From assembly GCF_000953655.1 (NCBI RefSeq), contig NZ_LN681226.1, positions 1 through 64,000 of the forward strand: a DNA stretch of 64,000 nucleotides. Direction: 5' to 3'. A program made the position numbers and the translations under genes. The notes under the pieces were generated by a model. It made no database searches and had not been told where the DNA came from. It saw only the letters and a list, made by a program, of their open reading frames with translations. Every line of letters starts with the position of its first letter. Position 1 is the first letter of the stretch. This stretch comes from Legionella hackeliae. GTDB taxonomy: Bacteria; Pseudomonadota; Gammaproteobacteria; Legionellales; Legionellaceae. Below, piece by piece: positions 58,357 to 64,000 of the stretch.

Positions 58357-58478
58357 TATTTCAATCCAAAAACATTAAACTTCGATTATTATAACTGATT
58401 TGATTATCCTGCCGAAAATATCACCATTCTAAGTATGGTATACTAGACTTCCTAAGTTACCTTGAATCAAGGCAAGCC

Positions 58479-59126
58479 ATGCAAGAATTTTTCTCCATCA
58501 GTTTATTAATTATTTTAGCCGCTATCTCTCCGGGCCCTGATTTTGCTGTAGTGACTAAGAATTCCTTATTCCATTCCAGAAAAACTGGAATTTATACAGC
58601 ACTAGGAGTTTCTGTGAGCTTATTGATTCATGCTGTCTATTGTATTCTTGGTCTTGCCTTGATTATTTCTCAATCTTTGTTGGCATTTAGTATTATTAAA
58701 TATCTTGGAGCTACTTATTTGATTTATATTGGTATTAAGGGATTGATAGCTAAACGAGAAATCACAAAATTAGATGATCAAAAATCTAAACCTTCACTCA
58801 CACCGTTATCCGCATTTTACCAAGGATTACTATGTAATCTCTTAAATCCTAAGGCCATTATGTTTTTGTTGGCTTTTTTTACTCTAATTGTTAAACCGGG
58901 CCACTCTTTATGGGTTGAAATGGCTTATGGTTTTGAAATCGCCATCATTCATATGATTTGGTTTTCCAGCTTAAGTATGATGATGACGCATCTTGCGATT
59001 AAAACGAACTTAAACCGAATTCAATTTTATATTGTGAAAGCAATGGGTGCTGTTCTTGTGGCATTTGGTGTTCGTATTGCAACATTAAGTCAAGCAATAA
59101 TGTTACCAGCGGCAGTCTTGGAGTAG
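58479..59126 (+). CDS. LysE/RhtB-family amino-acid exporter
   Basis: A 215-residue inner-membrane protein with six hydrophobic segments and the family start SLLIILAAISPGPDFAVVTKNSL, then GIYTALGVSVSLLIHAVYCILGLALI, YLGATYLIYIGIKGL and GLLCNLLNPKAIMFLLAFFT. It exports amino acids or similar compounds. Confidence 0.92.
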   Translation: MQEFFSISLLIILAAISPGPDFAVVTKNSLFHSRKTGIYTALGVSVSLLIHAVYCILGLALIISQSLLAFSIIKYLGATYLIYIGIKGLIAKREITKLDDQKSKPSLTPLSAFYQGLLCNLLNPKAIMFLLAFFTLIVKPGHSLWVEMAYGFEIAIIHMIWFSSLSMMMTHLAIKTNLNRIQFYIVKAMGAVLVAFGVRIATLSQAIMLPAAVLE

Positions 59127-59202
59127 TTAATCCTCTGGAAGTGAATGATTTTTAAAAGGAAAAATAAAAAATTTATCGAGACAGATAACAGGATAATGTT
59201 TC

Positions 59203-59718
59203 ATGACAAATTTTCTCGAGACAGATAGGTTGATAATCAAGCTTACATCACTCAGTGATTTTGAAAATATTCTTGCGCTTCGATCTGATCCTGAGGTGCA
59301 GAAGTACACCACACAGCCGCCTGCAACAAAACAAGATGTGCAGCGATTTTTAGATTGGGTTATCCCCTATCAAAAAAAGCACGGCCATGGGATGGCATCT
59401 GTATTCGAAAAAAAGACGGGGGATTTTGTTGGGCAAGCAGGTATTTTTCACATTGGCCACTGGGATCTGCAGCCGGAGATTGAAATTGGCTACCGCTTCC
59501 ATGTAAAACACTGGGGAAAAGGGTTTGCCACAGAAGTGACTCGGGCGCTAGTAGCATGGGGATTTGATCATCTTAATATAGACACAATTGTTTCTTTCGT
59601 GGAAACAGAGAATTCTGCATCAAAACGTGTCTTGGAAAAATGTGGGTTTCATCATATTGGGCTTAAACAATGTCACTATGGAATGCTTGAAAGATATGAG
59701 ATTTATAGGCAGAAGTAG
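59203..59718 (+). CDS. GNAT acetyltransferase, RimJ/RimL type
   Basis: A 171-residue protein: LETDRLIIKLTSLSDFENILALRSDPEVQKYTTQPP, PEIEIGYRFHVKHWGKGFATEVTRALVAWGFDHLNI and VETENSASKRVLEKCGFHHIGL, the standard blocks of RimJ/RimL-like acetyltransferases. The substrate is unknown. Confidence 0.92.
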   Translation: MTNFLETDRLIIKLTSLSDFENILALRSDPEVQKYTTQPPATKQDVQRFLDWVIPYQKKHGHGMASVFEKKTGDFVGQAGIFHIGHWDLQPEIEIGYRFHVKHWGKGFATEVTRALVAWGFDHLNIDTIVSFVETENSASKRVLEKCGFHHIGLKQCHYGMLERYEIYRQK

Positions 59719-59789
59719 TTTCCATGTTTGAAATAAGCAGGAAACTTGGGATTGATTGAGCATCTGTGAGAAAAATATTAAATGCTCTT

Positions 59790-60509
59790 TTAATCAATTG
59801 ATGCAACCATCGAATGATCTTGAACTCTTCGCAGCGCCTCATCAGTTACCAATAAACCTTGACGCTCATATCTTTTTCTTGCACGACTGAATTTTACGAC
59901 TATTAATGACTTATCAGAGTATTTCTTAGCTCTACGTGTAATTAGTGCATCCCCAGCAGGCAAGAAAACTAAGTCTTTATAAGGGGTACAGGCCATGCAA
60001 TAAGGATTGTTTTCATCCATCATCAGAAAGCTGCCTTTTGGTAGGTCTTTTTTACATTGAGTGCATTTGGATTCGCTCACAATAATGTAAACAACGGGTT
60101 CAGTGGATTTTTCAACCTTCTCCATTAGCCGTTGTTGTTTTTGTTGCGTGAGTTTTGGTGAAATGTAATGTGTGCGATAGCGTCTTTCAATAGTGTCTTG
60201 CCCGCTTTTGCTAAATTTTAAATGAATGGTGCTCGAGCACGCTTTTTGTACGTATGCAGTTTCTCGTGGCAATAATCCGGTTTGCTTTGCCCATTGATGG
60301 AAACATTGTATCGCAAAACTTAATTTGTTCAGATTGGCTTGTAGCCGTTGTTCTAAATAAGAAAATCGTCCACGTCGCCAATCATCTAAAATACTAGGCG
60401 ATAGGTAGCCAAGCCCCAGTAAAATATCGATGCTTGAAACATATTGTTTTTCTTGTAAAACTCTATTGACAATGCCAATCACTTTTTTAGATAATTCTTG
60501 GCGATTCAT
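59790..60509 (-). CDS. DUF2293-type protein with a zinc-binding motif
   Basis: A 239-residue protein. An N-terminal helical part (SSIDILLGLGYLSPSILDDWRRGRFSYLEQRLQANLNKL) is followed by a four-cysteine zinc site (CTQCKKDL...PYCMACTPYKDLVFLPAGDALITRRAKK) and the ending SLIVVKFSRARKRYERQGLLVTDEALRRV, which I associate with DUF2293. The function is unknown. Confidence 0.7.
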   Translation of the reverse strand: MNRQELSKKVIGIVNRVLQEKQYVSSIDILLGLGYLSPSILDDWRRGRFSYLEQRLQANLNKLSFAIQCFHQWAKQTGLLPRETAYVQKACSSTIHLKFSKSGQDTIERRYRTHYISPKLTQQKQQRLMEKVEKSTEPVVYIIVSESKCTQCKKDLPKGSFLMMDENNPYCMACTPYKDLVFLPAGDALITRRAKKYSDKSLIVVKFSRARKRYERQGLLVTDEALRRVQDHSMVASID

Positions 60510-60539
60510 TGTGTATCCAGCTATTTCAAATTACCCATG

Positions 60540-60649
60540 TTGTTAAAAAATGAGAAGAAATGGTCTCCCGGGCTATTGTTATTTTCCCAACTCCAGATGC
60601 CATAGCAACAAGTGCAACCAATGGTTATAAAGATTCGCCGTAGTGCATC
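60540..60649 (-). pseudogene. Decayed copy of the 5' end of the P-loop kinase-GNAT gene
   Basis: The reverse strand from 60649 reads MHYGESL-stop-PLVALVAMASGVGKITIA then RETISSHF. The intact gene at 57403-58356 starts MYECESSLQPLIVLITGASGIGKTT and continues, after ten residues missing here, with ETISSHF. The upstream DNA is similar too. It is a partial duplication with a stop codon and an internal deletion. Confidence 0.75.
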
Positions 60650-60680
60650 ATTTCGACCCATTAGCATTAAATTTTGTTTA

Positions 60681-62114
60681 TTATATCTGATTTGAGTTTT
60701 GTTGTGAGGGTGTTACCACTTTTCTGTGTTCAAAAATGGTTTGTATATGAACAGGCAAATTGGCACACCAACAACCATAATTATGACCGCCAATAAATTC
60801 AGACTTATGGATAAGCATTCCTTTCTTTTCCATTAAATCAGCAATTCTTCGATTCGCTTCAAACGTGGAGATGGATTGAGTAGAACCATCTTCGAATTCT
60901 AAGTCTACCGGGATGGTTTCATAAGTACCAATATCAAAAATAAATTGCGTATTAGGATTTTCTTTATAGTGTTTTTCAATCTTTTGTTCTAAATCAGTCA
61001 ATTTTTGCATTTCCAAGGAAGGTGATAAAGAAATAGCATTGCCAAACATCGTTGGATTGGTTAAAGCGGCATAAAAAGCAGCTAAGCCACTGGCACTTTG
61101 CCCAACAATTGTTATTAACCTTGCGTCTTGAGTGATATTTAATTGGTTCTTATCATGTAACATCGGAACAAAATCATGCACTAAAAATGAGGTGAATACG
61201 TCATTACAGTTGTATTCATGCATACGATGAATGCTTGAGTATTCGAGGAACACCGCAACACAAGGAGGAATATTTTCCTCTTGAATGAGCTTATCTAAAA
61301 TAAGCGGTGCCGGCATAGGATTTAAATAATCACTACCATCTAAAAATAAAATCATAGGGTAAGGTGTTGCCTGTTTATCGTAATCAGGAGGCAAATAGAC
61401 CCAATATTTTCGTATCGATTGTTCAGGATTTTCGTAATAGCCTGGAACATTTTTTAAACGAGTTTCCAAGAAGTTCAGCTCGAAAGAAAAAAATCGATGT
61501 TCTTTTTTACATCGCTCACGATGTTCCTTTGCTTTATCTAAAGAACAATCAGTTACAAAAGTTGATACATTAGGTAGCTCAATAATGGATTCCTTGCCAA
61601 AAAATTCTCCGGGATTGTCATAATCCATGTAATAGGTTATTTCCCGTTTATTTCTTGGATCAGTTTGAACGCAGCCTTGATTAAATAAGTGCATTAATAA
61701 CATTTGTGATTCTTTGAATTTTCCTGTTGGAATGGGATAGAGGCTTTCAGTGTTTTCTTGTTCAGAGAATTCCACTTTTGCAGTATCTTTATCAACAATT
61801 AGTACGTTATATGCAGAGCGAAAAGTACGGGGCAATATCAAAGTTAAATATCTAATATCAGTGTTTGGAATCGCCTTAAATTGACTTTGCAAAGAACAAG
61901 GTAATCCAGTAAAGGTAGACCACAAATAAATTGTTTTTTTATCGCTTTTCTCTCTATATATAAAAGTGACCAAACACTGCTCTGGCTGATTTGAAACATC
62001 TTCAATAATGGGTGTTTCAAGCCTTTGCCAAATTTGATCGTTTTCTTCTGTAGAAATCGCTACAGCTAATTTCTCAATAAGATGTTGTAAATAAGGTGAA
62101 TCATATTTTGGCAT
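60681..62114 (-). CDS. Enterochelin-esterase-like (Fes family) hydrolase
   Basis: A 477-residue protein without a signal peptide. The N-terminal part resembles the Fes lid domain (IYLWSTFTGLPCSLQSQFKAIPNTDIRYLTLILPRTFRSAYNVLI). The C-terminal half is the esterase: YWVYLPPDYDKQATPYPMILFLDGSDYLNPM, ITIVGQSASGLAAFYAAL with the Ser nucleophile, and FIGGHNYGCWCANL with the His. Fes enzymes release iron from siderophores inside the cell; the substrate here is not known. Confidence 0.85.
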   Translation of the reverse strand: MPKYDSPYLQHLIEKLAVAISTEENDQIWQRLETPIIEDVSNQPEQCLVTFIYREKSDKKTIYLWSTFTGLPCSLQSQFKAIPNTDIRYLTLILPRTFRSAYNVLIVDKDTAKVEFSEQENTESLYPIPTGKFKESQMLLMHLFNQGCVQTDPRNKREITYYMDYDNPGEFFGKESIIELPNVSTFVTDCSLDKAKEHRERCKKEHRFFSFELNFLETRLKNVPGYYENPEQSIRKYWVYLPPDYDKQATPYPMILFLDGSDYLNPMPAPLILDKLIQEENIPPCVAVFLEYSSIHRMHEYNCNDVFTSFLVHDFVPMLHDKNQLNITQDARLITIVGQSASGLAAFYAALTNPTMFGNAISLSPSLEMQKLTDLEQKIEKHYKENPNTQFIFDIGTYETIPVDLEFEDGSTQSISTFEANRRIADLMEKKGMLIHKSEFIGGHNYGCWCANLPVHIQTIFEHRKVVTPSQQNSNQI

Positions 62115-62185
62115 AGATACTCCATGAGAATTAGCATTACATCATCCTATCCATTTTAGAACATTTTAAAGAGATAGGGTTAGCT

Positions 62186-62956
62186 TTATGGTTGTTCATG
62201 GTATAAAGCAATTAATTCTTTACTCGAAGAGCATCCTAACGAATCCATCAATTTAGCAATAATTCCTTCGACTGTCCTATAAGAAACATGGGCTTCACGC
62301 GCAATTTCCTTAGCCGTTTTTCCTTGAGCCAACAACTTAAGATATATGGCTTGTTGCTCAGATAAATCAACTCTCGTATGAGATACTTTATGGTATAACG
62401 TGAAATCTTTTTTCTCCAAAATTGTTTTTTGGGGCAGCATTTTTTCATTTCCCAAAATAGCTTTCGCAATACAACGCGTATGCTCTTCTAATTTGCCATC
62501 ATCTCCATGAACAGTCAGCGTGGCCACTTCTTTATATAGGCTATCGCGCTCGTCATGTAATTGGTCAAAAAAGTCTCTCCAACTGGGTACAGGCAATAAA
62601 TTTGCTGAATTGCGTGCAGTGCGCTCGATCTGAACCGGAGTACTCACATCCAAAAATACAGTCATTTCATTTCGCAATAATTGACAGTTTTTTAAAGCTA
62701 GAACAACACTAGAGTCGGTGGTTACAACAATGTGCTCTTGCGTGCATAGAGACTTTAATATGTCAAACTGACACTCATAAAAAGCTTCACTTCCGTGGCT
62801 TCCGAGTATTTCATACAAATGACGTCCAACATGAGACTCTAATCCTAAATCTGCATCGACAAATTGCCATCCTAATAATTGGGCTACGGACTTTGCTAAT
62901 AATCCTTTACCGGCACCATGATGACCAACAATAAAAATTCGTTGAGGTTGATTCAT
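62186..62956 (-). CDS. Shikimate-kinase-like P-loop domain fused to a LuxR-type HTH
   Basis: A 256-residue protein. Residues 1-170 match the shikimate kinase fold: IFIVGHHGAGKGLLAKSVAQLLGWQFVDADLGLESHVG with Walker A and the D-A-D block, then YECQFDILKSLCTQEHIVVTTDSSVVL. Residues about 195-256 are a LuxR-family helix-turn-helix (LSEQQAIYLKLLAQGKTAKEIAREAHVSYRTVEGIIAKLMDSLGC). It is probably a transcription regulator that uses the kinase fold as a sensor, not a shikimate-pathway enzyme. Confidence 0.85.
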   Translation of the reverse strand: MNQPQRIFIVGHHGAGKGLLAKSVAQLLGWQFVDADLGLESHVGRHLYEILGSHGSEAFYECQFDILKSLCTQEHIVVTTDSSVVLALKNCQLLRNEMTVFLDVSTPVQIERTARNSANLLPVPSWRDFFDQLHDERDSLYKEVATLTVHGDDGKLEEHTRCIAKAILGNEKMLPQKTILEKKDFTLYHKVSHTRVDLSEQQAIYLKLLAQGKTAKEIAREAHVSYRTVEGIIAKLMDSLGCSSSKELIALYHEQP

Positions 62957-63189
62957 TCTTACTATCTCCTAATCCAAATAATACAATAATTATACAAACA
63001 GACCATAAGATGCATCAATACGTAGAACTACGTGAGTATCAAGTACGGGATTATTATTTTAATCTAACAGAAGAATTAGTTTTGGGAAAAATAGCAATGT
63101 TTTTCTCTTACAAGCATTCACTTGAGAAGATACTCATTGCTAAAATAACAAACAAATCATTGATAACAATTTCTACGAGTAAGTATTCT

Positions 63190-64000
63190 ATGCCTAACTA
63201 TCTGCATCTCACCTTACAATCCGAACGCCTTCAGTTAATTCCTGTTTCACTAAAATATGCAGAAGATTTATGTAAAGAATTTACTGCTGAAATTACAGAG
63301 CACATGTGGCCAAGTGCCCCGAAAACACAAGAGGAAATTAATCAGCACATTTCTGAACAGCAAATTAAAATGCAAGCAGGCTCAGAAATCGCATTGGCCA
63401 TCATCAATAAAGAGAACCAGAATTTTTTAGGATATGCCTGCCTACACCAAGCAAATACGAAGACACCTGAATTAGGCATTTGGTTAAAGAAAAGTGCTCA
63501 TGGATTTCATTATGGTTTTGAAGCGATGAATTTATTAAAAACCTGGGCTGAAACTAATCTAGTTTATGATTATCTAAAATATCCTGTTGTAAGACAAAAT
63601 ATCTCTAGCCGGAAAATTGCTGAAAAAATGGGTGGCATTATTGAAGATGAATACATCAAAACAAGTGAGTCAGGCAAGTTGCTTGATGAAGTAGAATATC
63701 GATTTTATGGTGCAACAATGACGAATACACAATCCAAAATAAATATTACTGCAGCCTTAGTACGTGAGCTCATTACACAACAATTTCCACAGTGGGGTCA
63801 GCTACCTATTCAAGCTGTAAACAATAGCGGTTGGGACAATAAAACCTTTCATTTAGGTACAGAAATGCTCATTCGCATGCCCAGTAGCGCCGAATACGCA
63901 GGGCAAGTGGAAAAAGAACAAACATGGTTACCCAAATTAGCCCCACTTCTTCCTCTTCCAATACCCGCCCCACTTGCGATGGGAAAACCCAATGAACTGT
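63190..64000 (+). CDS. GNAT acetyltransferase fused to an APH-type kinase (partial, cut by window end)
   Basis: An open frame runs from the ATG at 63190 to the window end, 270 codons. Residues 1-178 are a GNAT domain (LHLTLQSERLQLIPVSLKYAEDL, ELGIWLKKSAHGFHYGFEAMN, NISSRKIAEKMGGIIEDEY). After a short linker the start of an aminoglycoside-phosphotransferase domain follows (LVRELITQQFPQWGQLPIQAVNNSGWDNKTFHLG, MLIRMPSSAEYAGQVEKEQTWLPKLAPLLPLPIPAP). This recalls the acetyltransferase-phosphotransferase layout of AAC(6')-APH(2''), but the sequence is not that enzyme. The frame stays open upstream to an ATG at 63010; I chose 63190 because it fits the normal GNAT start. Confidence 0.85.
   Translation, partial: MPNYLHLTLQSERLQLIPVSLKYAEDLCKEFTAEITEHMWPSAPKTQEEINQHISEQQIKMQAGSEIALAIINKENQNFLGYACLHQANTKTPELGIWLKKSAHGFHYGFEAMNLLKTWAETNLVYDYLKYPVVRQNISSRKIAEKMGGIIEDEYIKTSESGKLLDEVEYRFYGATMTNTQSKINITAALVRELITQQFPQWGQLPIQAVNNSGWDNKTFHLGTEMLIRMPSSAEYAGQVEKEQTWLPKLAPLLPLPIPAPLAMGKPNEL

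Noticed and set aside
63010-63189. Separate small gene before the GNAT-APH gene
   Set aside because: The frame is continuous with the GNAT-APH gene and has no ribosome binding site, so it is at most an N-terminal extension.
1-64000. tRNA or attachment site marking the island border
   Set aside because: I saw no tRNA-like cloverleaf and no long direct repeat pairing the two sides of the region, so I do not claim island borders.

Overview
The window is AT-rich bacterial DNA that reads most like a Legionella chromosome, from a species other than a plain L. pneumophila core region. The grounds are indirect: a class D beta-lactamase of the OXA-29/LoxA kind, an ankyrin-repeat protein with an effector-like layout, KlcA-type antirestriction and other integrative-element genes, and an unusually high number of acetyltransferases, nucleotidyltransferases and small-molecule kinases. 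No rRNA, tRNA, CRISPR array or conjugation machinery was seen. Almost everything here looks accessory.

Region 1 (1-15.3 kb) is an integrated, decaying mobile island. It carries a klcA/ardB-like antirestriction gene cut by the window edge, an AbiF-type abortive-infection gene preceded by a short promoter-hairpin unit that resembles an RNA antitoxin, several small element-type proteins and a multiply frameshifted gene. Two of its genes, 11.4 kb apart, share the same promoter and operator layout. A 6,773-bp Tn3-family transposon (2749-9521; 39-bp inverted repeats, 5-bp target duplication TTGTT) has landed in an SPFH/stomatin-like gene. Besides tnpA and a serine recombinase it carries a DUF1016/PDDEXK nuclease and an ABC exporter.

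Region 2 (15.3-23.8 kb) is a seven-gene, end-overlapping operon: ABC-F protein, ABC exporter, AadA-like nucleotidyltransferase, GrpB-GNAT fusion, triple-GNAT protein, DUF1653 and a small P-loop kinase. It is preceded by a promoter, two mini-ORFs and an intrinsic terminator, which suggests ribosome-mediated attenuation. A TipA-type MerR regulator follows.

Region 3 (23.8-33.1 kb) is a beta-lactam-related cluster: a double serine beta-lactamase-fold protein, BlaI with two tandem operators, a BlaR1-like protease whose sensor is a PBP-type transpeptidase domain, an OXA-type beta-lactamase, and two secreted hydrolases. Two orphan copies of an ABC-exporter tail flank the first gene.

Region 4 (33.1-44 kb) mixes VOC proteins, a DHFR-methyltransferase fusion, a DUF3987 mobile-element protein, PdxH-like and NIF3-like proteins, a MerR/hydrolase pair, a RelBE-type toxin-antitoxin, a GTAGCA/TGCTAC repeat patch with a perfect 35-nt palindrome, and an HTH-MNT/HEPN module followed by an aminoglycoside-nucleotidyltransferase-like gene.

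Region 5 (44-52.3 kb) centres on an OmpR/RstA-type response regulator and a histidine kinase on opposite strands. Three genes around them (a Cys-motif protein, an ATP-grasp ligase and a caspase-like/ankyrin protein) each have a 17-bp motif (TGTACAATTTATATACA or close) placed exactly 20 bp upstream of the -10 box. This looks like a local, previously undescribed regulon, and its ankyrin member is a good effector candidate.

Region 6 (52.3-64 kb) is again dense in modification enzymes: three APH-type kinases (one fused to GNAT and cut by the window end), a P-loop kinase-GNAT fusion with a decayed second copy, an AlkD-like protein, a LysE exporter, an esterase, and a shikimate-kinase-like/LuxR-HTH fusion.
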